Shown piece after piece: positions 28,365 to 36,429 of a stretch of DNA of 64,000 bases. Each line of letters begins with the position of its first letter. Positions within the stretch are counted from its first letter, which is position 1. The DNA lies in assembly GCA_947479455.1 (NCBI GenBank), contig CANJZE010000004.1, positions 1 through 64,000 of the forward strand. The letters run 5' to 3'. Source of the stretch: Bacteroidota bacterium (lineage in GTDB: Bacteria; Bacteroidota; Bacteroidia; Chitinophagales; LD1). The notes below the pieces were generated by a model. It was not told where the DNA came from, did not search any database, and saw nothing but the letters and a program-made list of their open reading frames with translations. Both the position numbers and the translations under genes were made by a program.

Positions 28365-29900
28365 ATGCAGCAGCCGCAACCTTCAGAAATTCTTTCCATT
28401 CAGAAATTCATTTTTCTTCTTGATGATTTTCATTATGAGAAATTCGTTTCGCATTTGCGAAAAATAAATGCAGGCTTGCCGTTAAAACTTACCGAGGCTG
28501 TTCGTAAAAGCCTTCCTGCTTTCGATAGCCCTGATGCACTTTGCAAAAAAATTTATGGTGGCTATACAGAAGACCAACGAAAAAGTTTTAATCAACTCAG
28601 TTATCATACTATCAAATTGTCGTACTACTTAGCTTGGAATTATCCGGGTTATTTGCTGCCCACGGTGCAATGGATTCAGCAAGCTGCTAACGAGGGAAAT
28701 TTTGAACGCGCGAATCAAATAGCTAATTTTTTATTGAGCACTTCGGAGCGTGTGGAAGATTATCAAGCACAGGTTATTGCCTTGAAGTTTTTAAGTCAAC
28801 AAGCGTTTTTGATGAAAGATTTTACCACGGGAATCAAACTTGATCGTGTACTAACTAAGGTTTGTGAAACCGAAATGGCACTCAACCAATTGATATCGGC
28901 CTTGCGTGAATTAATTCATCTTTCGCTCAGCGGAAAAAAAGTTGACATCCCTAAAAAGAAAGATTTTTTCCACTCTTTTTTCAAACATGAGTCTCCGTCT
29001 ATTCGCATTTATAGTAAGTACGCTATTTTGTATTTGACCTACTATTTTGACCCCACTGAATTTTCTGAAGCACCGGTTCTTGCGCTAATAAAAGATATTG
29101 AAAAGGAATTAGCCAATAACAGTTTTGTGATTTTCCCTTTCTTGTTTGACCTCACCGGCTCGTTTAATTTTTTGAAACTAAATTCAGCTTCGGCCGATTT
29201 GGAAAACAAAGAATATCGCAAAGAGTTGCGGGAGTTCGGAAACCATTACCAGGAAGTTGAGTTTTGGAAAAGCTATCTAAACCTTCCTAAACTTTTTGTA
29301 ATAGCCATTAAAGCTACACACTACATTTCCAAATATCATTACTACCTGTCGCGCAAAAATTATTCTCAAATTATAGAGCGTGAAATTACCGACTTGAAAA
29401 ACTTGATTAAGGAATGTGAAGAGTTATTGGCAAACAAACATTGGGATAAACATTATAGAGTGGATCTAATGAGTGTTGAAATGCTGTATGGCGGCTTGCT
29501 CATATTATTGGGTGGCGAAAACGTTAAAAAAGGAATCAATCAATTAGAGTTTTTATTGACTTCGTATCAGCAAATGAATTTGGCGGGAAGTACCGATAGT
29601 ATTTTCTTATGCCTCATGAGCGGCTATTTTTCGTTAAAACAATATGACAAGTGCTCGCATACTTACACCCGATATTATAAAGCTACAGCCAAAACCGAAG
29701 TGTATGAAATGAATGACCTCAACATTCAGAGTTACTATTATTTATCGCAGTGGCTGGTGAGTAATCGCGATCAATACCTGGGCAAGTTACGTGCTAACCA
29801 TAAGCGCATTATTGAAAACAGCAGTGAAAAAAATTCGGCACGTGCGCTAGAAGAACTCATGGAATATTTTCAGATAGACACCACCGCTAAAGCGATGTAG
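28365..29900 (+). CDS. All-helical repeat protein of unknown function
   Basis: 511 residues without signal peptide or membrane segment. Predicted by eye to be almost all alpha-helical, with TPR-like helix pairs (for example FERANQIANFLLSTSERVEDYQAQVIALKFLSQQAFL and QLEFLLTSYQQMNLAGSTDSIFLCLMSGYFSLKQYDKCSHTYTRYY). I do not recognise a named family. It starts 33 bases after the YyaL gene and ends 25 bases before a TPR lipoprotein gene on the same strand, so the three may form one operon. Confidence 0.75.
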   Translation: MQQPQPSEILSIQKFIFLLDDFHYEKFVSHLRKINAGLPLKLTEAVRKSLPAFDSPDALCKKIYGGYTEDQRKSFNQLSYHTIKLSYYLAWNYPGYLLPTVQWIQQAANEGNFERANQIANFLLSTSERVEDYQAQVIALKFLSQQAFLMKDFTTGIKLDRVLTKVCETEMALNQLISALRELIHLSLSGKKVDIPKKKDFFHSFFKHESPSIRIYSKYAILYLTYYFDPTEFSEAPVLALIKDIEKELANNSFVIFPFLFDLTGSFNFLKLNSASADLENKEYRKELREFGNHYQEVEFWKSYLNLPKLFVIAIKATHYISKYHYYLSRKNYSQIIEREITDLKNLIKECEELLANKHWDKHYRVDLMSVEMLYGGLLILLGGENVKKGINQLEFLLTSYQQMNLAGSTDSIFLCLMSGYFSLKQYDKCSHTYTRYYKATAKTEVYEMNDLNIQSYYYLSQWLVSNRDQYLGKLRANHKRIIENSSEKNSARALEELMEYFQIDTTAKAM

Positions 29901-29925
29901 TTTTTCCTTTTTTACATTCGCGGTT

Positions 29926-30999
29926 ATGAAAAAATATTTTTTATTTCTTGCTTTTGTTTGCTCTATTCTATCTGTTATGAATTCGTGCAAACAATGTTAT
30001 TCGGGCAAACCCGAAACGGTTTCCTCCGATTCTCTCCAACTTCCTGCCCTCGATTTATTAACTGCCGAAATCAATAAAGATTCTACCAATCCATATTTGT
30101 ATTTCAAACGCGCCCAACTTTATGATGCGAATAATGAATTCAAAAGTGCGGCTACCGATATGTATCTCGCGCTCACTCTCGATTCGCTTCGCCCCGAATT
30201 TTATTTGTATGCGGCTGAACTATTTAAAAAATCGGGAGAACCACAACGTGGAATTTTACTGATGAACAAAGCTATTACTACAGATTCGATGAACACTTCT
30301 TACTATGTAAAAGCGGCTGAGTTGGCATACATTGATACCACCTTAAAAAATAATTATGGATTAGCGTTGACTTATTTGAATGAAGCTATTGCAAAGGACC
30401 CGCAAAATGCCGAAATCTACTTTTACAAGGGAACTATTTTCAAAGAACTTGGTGATACACTCAAAGCACTTTCATCTTTTCAAACCGCTACAGAATTAAA
30501 TCCAAAATTTTATAACGCCTATGTGCAAATTGGCTTACTGCTAAAAACCCGAAAAGATAAAAACGCGGCAAAATATTTTGACAACGCAATACGAGTGAGT
30601 GATAAACCCGAAGATGCACTTTATGCAAAAGCAAACTTGTTGAAAGAAGAGGGTGTGGCTTTATATGATGCCGGAAAAGATGCCCCATCGTTGGAACGAC
30701 TTTCAAAAGCAGTGGAAACTTTTAAAAAGGTAATAGACTTGAACTACAAAAATGTAGAAGCCTATATGGGCACCGGATTTTGCTATTATCAAATGGATTC
30801 CTTACCACAAGCGTATCACTATTACCAACTTGCCACTAAAGTATTGCCCACATACGCTGGAGCATATTTCAGTCAAGGTTTATGTGCCGAAGATTTAGGA
30901 AGAAAAAAAGAAGCGGTCGCTTTGTATCAAACCTGCCTGAATATTGACCCTGATTTTAAAAGGGCCGAAGAGCATTTGAAGAAATTGCAGGTGCCGTAA
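29926..30999 (+). CDS. TPR-repeat lipoprotein
   Basis: 357 residues. Signal peptide with lipobox MNSC (Cys at about 21). About seven tetratricopeptide repeats follow between residues 50 and 350 (NPYLYFKRAQLYDANNEFKSAATDMYLAL; NAEIYFYKGTIFKELGDTLKALSSFQTATELNP; VEAYMGTGFCYYQMDSLPQAYHYYQLATKV; AGAYFSQGLCAEDLGRKKEAVALYQTCLNIDP). Such lipoproteins usually act as periplasmic scaffolds. A TACATTCG box 6 bases before the ATG may be a -7 element. No partner can be named. Confidence 0.88.
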   Translation: MKKYFLFLAFVCSILSVMNSCKQCYSGKPETVSSDSLQLPALDLLTAEINKDSTNPYLYFKRAQLYDANNEFKSAATDMYLALTLDSLRPEFYLYAAELFKKSGEPQRGILLMNKAITTDSMNTSYYVKAAELAYIDTTLKNNYGLALTYLNEAIAKDPQNAEIYFYKGTIFKELGDTLKALSSFQTATELNPKFYNAYVQIGLLLKTRKDKNAAKYFDNAIRVSDKPEDALYAKANLLKEEGVALYDAGKDAPSLERLSKAVETFKKVIDLNYKNVEAYMGTGFCYYQMDSLPQAYHYYQLATKVLPTYAGAYFSQGLCAEDLGRKKEAVALYQTCLNIDPDFKRAEEHLKKLQVP

Positions 31000-31062
31000 T
31001 ACAATTTGAATACTAACTCTATTTGATTGAAAACCAAAAATTTTATCCAACTACCGCAACTC

Positions 31063-31893
31063 TCAAAAATTGGTTCCCAACGAAACTCCTATTTGCCAAA
31101 CACCTGTCCAATAGCTATCCTCTTTTTTTCCAAATACATTAGCTCCTCCAACCGCTCCGTTCACCGTTATGTTGAATTTATCAACGGGGTTAATACACAA
31201 ACCAAAAGTAGCAGCTGCAGCAAATGTTCCAACAATGTGCGGTTTAGTATCAATTTGTGTGGAATAATAGTTGTTGTACTGATACGTGTTGTTCTTATAA
31301 ATTGAAAAACCGATATCTGCTTCCGGTCCTGCAAAAATTCGAATGATCCTGTGTTTGAAAAAATAAATTTTTGCGTTTAGTCCTGTTGCCATATTAAACG
31401 CCTTGCGTTCATACTCATAAGAATTAGAGAACGGTTGGTCAGCCCAAAAGGATTGAAATTTTGTGAAACCCGCAATAGCGTTTAGCGAAAATCCAATGTA
31501 AAGAGGCACACGAAATCCAACGATTCCATTTTTCAATCTTCTTTCATAAGCTTGGCAAGCGGACAAATGAGCAAAACCGACCGGATTAAAATTCCAAGTA
31601 TTCAACTGAGGAATATTCACCTTGTAATTCCTCCTTGGCTTTCGAACCTGAAAAATTTCTTTTATACCATTAGAATAAACGATAGAGTCAATATCTCTCA
31701 AGTTCATAGTGTACGATGGACCACTAGGTAAATCACTTCTTACAAATTTGATTTGTGTTGGTGATATTTCTAACACTTTAGCCTGAATAATTCGCGTATC
31801 GTAAGTGTAAACTTTATCCTGGGCTTGCATTAGCATAGCAACAAAAAGTAGATACAAACTACCGAAAGTTTTTAGTGGAGTGGAGTTATTCAT
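31063..31893 (-). CDS. Putative outer-membrane beta-barrel protein
   Basis: 276 residues with a signal peptide ending near MQAQ (about 25). Residues 30-85 form a small beta-domain with VYTYDTRIIQAKVLEISPTQIKFVR and LRDIDSIVYSNGIKE, often seen before Bacteroidota barrels. The rest alternates like a small barrel (GLNAKIYFFKHRIIRIFAGPEADIGFSIY, FNITVNGAVGGANVFGK) and ends in Phe (SLGTNF). Function unknown. It is preceded on its own strand by the terminator of another unit, so it is probably transcribed alone. Confidence 0.7.
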   Translation of the reverse strand: MNNSTPLKTFGSLYLLFVAMLMQAQDKVYTYDTRIIQAKVLEISPTQIKFVRSDLPSGPSYTMNLRDIDSIVYSNGIKEIFQVRKPRRNYKVNIPQLNTWNFNPVGFAHLSACQAYERRLKNGIVGFRVPLYIGFSLNAIAGFTKFQSFWADQPFSNSYEYERKAFNMATGLNAKIYFFKHRIIRIFAGPEADIGFSIYKNNTYQYNNYYSTQIDTKPHIVGTFAAAATFGLCINPVDKFNITVNGAVGGANVFGKKEDSYWTGVWQIGVSLGTNF

Positions 31894-31952
31894 AAAATGA
31901 TTTTATGAATCCAAAGTATCAAACTTTGCTTTTATTGCGAAACATAAAAAAC

Positions 31953-31983
31953 AAAAAGCCCCTCGATAATCGAAGGGCTTTTT
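31953..31983 (-). terminator. Terminator of the beta-helix lipoprotein gene
   Basis: AAAAAGCCC / GGGCTTTTT with inner TCG/CGA pairing and a T-rich tail on both strands, about 20 bases past the stop at 32006. Confidence 0.85.
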
Positions 31984-32005
31984 GCTTTCTTGTCTTGTGT
32001 CTGCC

Positions 32006-33229
32006 CTACGGCAAATTCAATTTCACTTCTGTAACCGGAGCATTAGTGCAATCAAATTTTCCAATATCGCTACTACGGTTTTTTCCTTTATTCAACAAAT
32101 CCATATTGCTGAAAGTGGCGTTGCCGTTGTTATGGAAACAAATCTTCTGGTCTTCTTTCAAACTTCCATCGGGATTCTTATAAGCAGGGTTCACCGCACC
32201 GTCAGTAACTAAATCAGGCACCTGGTCGCCAAAAATTGCGGCAAACAGTTTTCCAAATATCACACTCTGGTCGGTTTTGCCGCTACCACGGGCAATCTTA
32301 TTATCATGAAAAGAAACTCCACCGCTGTAAGGGTCATAGATAGTATCCTTATACGGTTTGTTTAAAGCCATATAACTAATTACACAACCACTCACGGTGT
32401 TGTGCCCCGAAATTTCATTGTTGTAAACTTCGCATTGGTTGGTAGCCATTACAATCACTCCCGTGCCGGCAGGTATTTCGCCTACGGTAGTTCCCTTCAC
32501 ACCAAAATTAGGTACGTTATTATTTACAATCTTGTTGTTATACACGCGGCAACGGCTGCCGTTTTTTTTCTGCAAATCGGGTAAATCAAAAATTAAAATT
32601 CCACCGGTGTTGTTCGTAGAAACATTATCATAAACATCAGCATCCGTACTGTTTTCAATTTCAATTCCAGCTACGTTATCGTGCACATTATTTTTGCGCA
32701 CAATAATATTTTTCGATTGGCCTACATACACACCGGCATCGCTTGAACCAAACACATCACACTCTTCAATTAATACGTTGGTGCAGCCAACAGGGTAAGT
32801 AGAATAAGAACCGTTCTTGGTATCATGCAAAGAAGTCCATCCCATTTTCATTCTTCTAAACGTTACGTTTGTAGCATCCTGCACTTTTATACAATCTCCT
32901 TTGGCATCAAGCACTGCAAAATCTTCCAGCACAATACCATCGGCTGTTATGCGCAAACCTTCTGCACCATCTTTTTGATTTTTAAAGGTTAGAACCGTTT
33001 TATCTTTTCCCTTACCGCGTATGGTAATGTTCTTTATGCCGTCAAGAATTAAAGAACGACTGAGCGAATACGTTCCTTCGGGCAATTCAATTACATCGCC
33101 TTCTTTGGCATTGATAAATTTCTCTTGCAATTGTTTTTCAAAATCATTATCAACTTTTGGTGCAGCGTTGTTGTTACACGAAGTAAAAACAAGAACACTG
33201 GCAAAAGCGAGAAACAAAATTTTCTTCAT
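32006..33229 (-). CDS. Parallel beta-helix repeat lipoprotein (TIGR03805-like)
   Basis: 407 residues. Signal peptide with lipobox FTSC (Cys18). The start of the mature part has KEGDVIELPEGTYSLSRSLILDGIKNITIRGKGKDKTVL, the usual opening of this family. Successive Asn-rich coils of a right-handed beta-helix follow (NVTFRRMKMGW, NVLIEECDVFGSSDAGVYVGQSKNIIVRKNNVHDNVAGIEIENSTDADVYDN, GILIFDLPD). Homologues are thought to bind or cut polysaccharides, but no catalytic site can be named here. Monocistronic with its own terminator. Confidence 0.85.
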   Translation of the reverse strand: MKKILFLAFASVLVFTSCNNNAAPKVDNDFEKQLQEKFINAKEGDVIELPEGTYSLSRSLILDGIKNITIRGKGKDKTVLTFKNQKDGAEGLRITADGIVLEDFAVLDAKGDCIKVQDATNVTFRRMKMGWTSLHDTKNGSYSTYPVGCTNVLIEECDVFGSSDAGVYVGQSKNIIVRKNNVHDNVAGIEIENSTDADVYDNVSTNNTGGILIFDLPDLQKKNGSRCRVYNNKIVNNNVPNFGVKGTTVGEIPAGTGVIVMATNQCEVYNNEISGHNTVSGCVISYMALNKPYKDTIYDPYSGGVSFHDNKIARGSGKTDQSVIFGKLFAAIFGDQVPDLVTDGAVNPAYKNPDGSLKEDQKICFHNNGNATFSNMDLLNKGKNRSSDIGKFDCTNAPVTEVKLNLP

Positions 33230-33282
33230 GGTAATAGATGTTTAATTTTTTGGATGGGCGAATATAATGTTCCACTTCTTAA

Positions 33283-33314
33283 AAAAGTTCCACTTCTTTA
33301 AGAAGTGGAACTTT
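33283..33314. terminator. Long palindrome between the beta-helix gene and queE
   Basis: AAAAGTTCCACTTCTT / AAGAAGTGGAACTTTT, nearly perfect, with T-runs on both sides. It lies directly past the queE stop (minus strand). The GTTCCACTTCTT arm occurs once more just before it (33269-33280). Confidence 0.8.
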
Positions 33315-33323
33315 TGTTGATGT

Positions 33324-33944
33324 CTAAGGTATATCCATATACTTATGAATTTGCAACGAAATTTCCCATTGCTGATTTGCCTTTACATAATCAATCATCA
33401 GCGGCAGCATCACCTTCTCCTTGCTCCACTCGGGTTGAAGAAACAATTTGCAGGAAGAACTTACTTTCGATTGATACTCTTCTGCCAACCTGAAATCATT
33501 TTTATGAAACACCACCACTTTCAATTCACTAGCTTTTAACAAAGAAGAATCCACCGGCAGTTTAAATCGTTTAGGTGAAACACAAATCCAATCCCAATGG
33601 CCGGTAATATCATAAGCACCCGAAGTTTCAACATGCGCTTTAATTCCTTTGGCATGAAGTGCAGCGGTTAACGGAGCCAAATCATGCATCATTGGTTCCC
33701 CACCCGTTACCACACAAATTTTTGCCCCGCTTTGCACCACATGATTTACAATTTCTTCCACATCAATTGGGTCAAACTTTGTTGCATCCCAACTATCTTT
33801 TACATCGCACCATACACAACCAATGTCACATCCGCCTAAACGAATGAAATACGATGCCTTACCTTGATGAAAACCTTCCCCCTGCACGGTGTAGAAATGT
33901 TCCATTAAAGGAAGTGAGGAAGAAAATTGAGCGGAAGAATTCAT
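33324..33944 (-). CDS. queE: 7-carboxy-7-deazaguanine synthase
   Basis: 206 residues from the Met at 33944; the further upstream Met would translate the neighbouring terminator hairpin. Radical SAM enzyme of queuosine (7-deazapurine) synthesis that ring-contracts 6-carboxytetrahydropterin. Seen: PLMEHFYTVQGEGFHQGKASYFIRLGGC, the iron-sulphur motif CDIGCVWC (CxxxCxxC), VVTGGEPMMHDL, HVETSGAYDI and SPKRFKLP. Length fits the family. Other queuosine genes (queC, queD, queF) are not in the window. Confidence 0.93.
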   Translation of the reverse strand: MNSSAQFSSSLPLMEHFYTVQGEGFHQGKASYFIRLGGCDIGCVWCDVKDSWDATKFDPIDVEEIVNHVVQSGAKICVVTGGEPMMHDLAPLTAALHAKGIKAHVETSGAYDITGHWDWICVSPKRFKLPVDSSLLKASELKVVVFHKNDFRLAEEYQSKVSSSCKLFLQPEWSKEKVMLPLMIDYVKANQQWEISLQIHKYMDIP

Positions 33945-33976
33945 TTTGAAGAAAGTATTACAAGTTGCTAAAAAAA

Positions 33977-34006
33977 GAAAATCCACCTTCATTGAAAGTG
34001 GATTTC
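33977..34006 (-). terminator. Terminator of the 141-residue lipoprotein gene
   Basis: GAAATCCAC / GTGGATTTTC stem on the minus strand followed by TTTTTTT. It separates the lipoprotein gene from queE and overlaps the false upstream extension of the queE frame. Confidence 0.8.
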
Positions 34007-34041
34007 CTGAAAACTATTTGAAACAGTAATCTGTACCTAGA

Positions 34042-34467
34042 TTATTGTTTTCCGAAAGTTAAAGTTGCTTTAGGAGTAGAAGCACGATGAATTTTCAATT
34101 CTTTCTTGCTGATTGACTCGATTTCGTAATAAGTTCCGCTCCAAACTAATTGACTTTTTTCGAACACACGGTAACTAAAACTACTTGTTGAAATAGTAGG
34201 AACTAAGAAGCCTGTACAGTTGAGCGTATATTTTTGAGTTCCTTCGCAATCACCTTGGTCATTGTCTTTACAAAGGAAAAATGTTATGAGTTCTTCGGTA
34301 GTACAACCAACTGCAGGTAAAACCGGCAAGCCTGAAGCATCCAACTCAGAAGTTAGCATCCAAGTGCCGTGCAAAGTAGTAAGTGTAGTTGATTCCTTAG
34401 AACATGAAGACATTGTAAAAGAAAATGCAACCGCAATGATTGCTAATAGGATAAACGACTTTTTCAT
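34042..34467 (-). CDS. Lipocalin-like lipoprotein of unknown function
   Basis: 141 residues from the Met at 34467, which starts a signal peptide with lipobox MSSC (Cys22). The mature part begins LHGTWMLTSELD, a pattern found at the start of lipocalin-like/DUF4923-type domains, and ends KKELKIHRAST...TLTFGK. Four Cys in the middle (GCTTEE, FLCKDNDQGDCEG, LNCTG) suggest disulphides. No ligand can be named. It has its own terminator. Confidence 0.7.
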   Translation of the reverse strand: MKKSFILLAIIAVAFSFTMSSCSKESTTLTTLHGTWMLTSELDASGLPVLPAVGCTTEELITFFLCKDNDQGDCEGTQKYTLNCTGFLVPTISTSSFSYRVFEKSQLVWSGTYYEIESISKKELKIHRASTPKATLTFGKQ

Positions 34468-34587
34468 AATGATTTTTGTTTTGGTTAAATAACCGAAAGC
34501 GAATATATGCAGCAAATTGATAAAACGTAGTTTACGCACAACTATAAATCTTCCATGATTTCAAGATGGAAGTTTCATATATCCCAT

Positions 34588-34636
34588 AGTCACTTCGTCA
34601 TCATGTCTCATCGTCACTTCATCCTTAAGTCTCATT
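34588..34636. repeat. Degenerate simple repeat, GTCACTTC/GTCTCAT type
   Basis: Alternating copies of GTCACTTC(G/A)TC and GTCTCAT between two lipoprotein genes: GTCACTTCGTCATCAT, GTCTCATCGTCACTTCATC, GTCTCATTC. It touches the stop codon of the gene at 34632. It belongs to the same kind of short-word repeats seen elsewhere in the window. Confidence 0.5.
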
Positions 34637-35159
34637 CAATTCTAAAATCTCCGTGCCCTTTGTAATAAAGCGAATCTTTAGAAGTATAGAAGCCATAATA
34701 CATGCGGTAATTTTCGTTCTTGTGAAAAGAACCTGTGTATTGAAAATCAAAAAAATGCATCATTGGACCACCGGTTAGTTTCGCGGTTCTGTAGTGTATC
34801 ACCTCTAACTTATTGTTCACCACTGCAATTTTCATTGAACAAGCCTTCTCCACATCGGTGCCCATAATAAACAGACCTGCCGATGGATTTGAACAAGAGG
34901 CAGATACTTGAACGTATCCGGCCGTACTGTCAAGTGTTGAAATGGTATCATTAAAATTCAACAAAGCAGTTTCTGCAGTTGTCCAGGAAGCGTCATAAGT
35001 CCAATCGGTAGAATCAACATTAGCTACATAAAGACAAGAAGAATCAGTTACTGTGAAATTCGAATAGTCGAAAGTAGAAGTAGAAGAGATTTCCTTTTTG
35101 CAGGATGAAGAATGAATAAGGATAAAAGCAAAGCAAGCAAACGCGTAAAAATTCTTCAT
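34632..35159 (-). CDS. Lipoprotein of unknown function downstream of porQ
   Basis: 175 residues. Signal peptide with lipobox SSSC (Cys20). The mature part is Ser/Thr/Asp/Tyr-rich (DYSNFTVTDSSCLYVANVDSTDWTYDASW; HFFDFQYTGSFHKNENYRMYYGFYTSKDSLYYKGHGDFRIE) with no recognised family; it resembles small beta-sandwich lipoproteins. Its ATG follows the porQ stop without a gap (35160/35159), so both are almost surely on one mRNA and probably translationally coupled. Confidence 0.75.
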   Translation of the reverse strand: MKNFYAFACFAFILIHSSSCKKEISSTSTFDYSNFTVTDSSCLYVANVDSTDWTYDASWTTAETALLNFNDTISTLDSTAGYVQVSASCSNPSAGLFIMGTDVEKACSMKIAVVNNKLEVIHYRTAKLTGGPMMHFFDFQYTGSFHKNENYRMYYGFYTSKDSLYYKGHGDFRIE

Positions 35160-36239
35160 TTACATTTTTTGATTTTCGGCAGTGGGAGCAGATTTCTTTT
35201 TCACAAAACCCGCAGTGTAAACAGTGAACGTAAGGTGATTCATAATTTGCCCTTGTGCCATGGGTTGAAAACCATAACTAAAATCAAACTGACGAATGCG
35301 CACACCTAAACCAAATGAAAGTCCGGGCACTCCGCGCTTGGTGGCAAGTTTTAATTCTTGCTGGCGTAAATGATTATAGGCAACTTGTAAACGCACAATT
35401 TTTTTAATGTTGAACTCCACTCCTACTATCACGTGCCTGAAAAGTTTATCGGCAATGTATTTTTTCGGATTTTTAATTTCAGAAGAATCAGTAAAGAGAT
35501 TATCGGAAACGTTATCAGCAGGATTGTCGTACCTAATATCCCAACGATACAAGTTATGAAAGGTGAGATGAAAACGGAAAGGAAGATTTTTGAAACCGAA
35601 AGATAAACCCGCTTGCAAATCGAACGGAAGCGGCTCACGACTCCCTTTATTATAAGGTTTAAACTGAGCACCAATATTTTTTGCGACAATACTTGCAGTT
35701 ACATTATGTGCAGTGTCATTAATCATAACCGCTAAATCTGCCGCCATACCCACCGAACTGTATTGTGCCAACTGGGAATAAATAAATTTCGCATTAGCTC
35801 CTACCGAAAATAATTTACCAAACTGATAACCATACCCCGCGTAAATATTCATTTCACCAGCACTAAAATTTCCTGTTTGATTTCCCTCCACATCGGTTTC
35901 TTTAAACTTGCCATAGGCAATGTACTGCAAACCAAAACCGAAAGTGCCCGGTATTTTATCAAATCGCTTACCGTAAGCCACATTGCCAAAATTTACACCG
36001 CCCGGGTAAACCACGGTACCAAAAGCAGCCTGAGTATTCATTTTGCGATTGAGCGATGCCGGATTTGCTAACTGCAAATTGACATCATGATCTAGAATGG
36101 AAACGTTAGTTCCACCTAAAGCCGTAATACGCGCATCGGGAGAAAGGGAAAGAAATTTATAGGTGCTTTCACCACCAATTTGGGCGAACGTAATTTTTTG
36201 GAGAAGGAGGAGAAATGCAAAAAATAGAATACGCTTCAA
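35160..36239 (-). CDS. porQ: Type IX secretion system protein PorQ
   Basis: 359 residues. Signal peptide ending TFAQ (about 20), then the PorQ/PorV-like opening IGGESTYKFLSLSPDARITALGGTNVSILDHDVNLQLANPASLN, followed by an FadL-like outer-membrane barrel (FGNVAYGKRFDKIPGTFGFGLQYIAYGKFKE, MNIYAGYGYQFGKLFSVGANAKFIYSQL, VAYNHLRQQELKLATKRGVPGLSFGLGVRIRQFDFSYGF). PorQ works with PorU, PorV and PorZ in the cell-surface attachment complex that cuts T9SS sorting domains. It stands upstream of a lipoprotein gene. No other attachment-complex gene is nearby. Confidence 0.88.
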   Translation of the reverse strand: MKRILFFAFLLLLQKITFAQIGGESTYKFLSLSPDARITALGGTNVSILDHDVNLQLANPASLNRKMNTQAAFGTVVYPGGVNFGNVAYGKRFDKIPGTFGFGLQYIAYGKFKETDVEGNQTGNFSAGEMNIYAGYGYQFGKLFSVGANAKFIYSQLAQYSSVGMAADLAVMINDTAHNVTASIVAKNIGAQFKPYNKGSREPLPFDLQAGLSFGFKNLPFRFHLTFHNLYRWDIRYDNPADNVSDNLFTDSSEIKNPKKYIADKLFRHVIVGVEFNIKKIVRLQVAYNHLRQQELKLATKRGVPGLSFGLGVRIRQFDFSYGFQPMAQGQIMNHLTFTVYTAGFVKKKSAPTAENQKM

Positions 36240-36429
36240 CGGTTTTTGATTTTGGTGCTAATAAACGCAAAGGTTTCGAAATTATTGCGCGGGTTTAATT
36301 CTTACCTAAGCATTGAACGCTACTGATATAGCTAATGGCTAATGGCAATTGGATCTCTACTCAATCTTTTTTTTCGTTTCATCCAACGTGCATTTAATTT
36401 TCTCTATCTTTATTCGCAACACACATACA

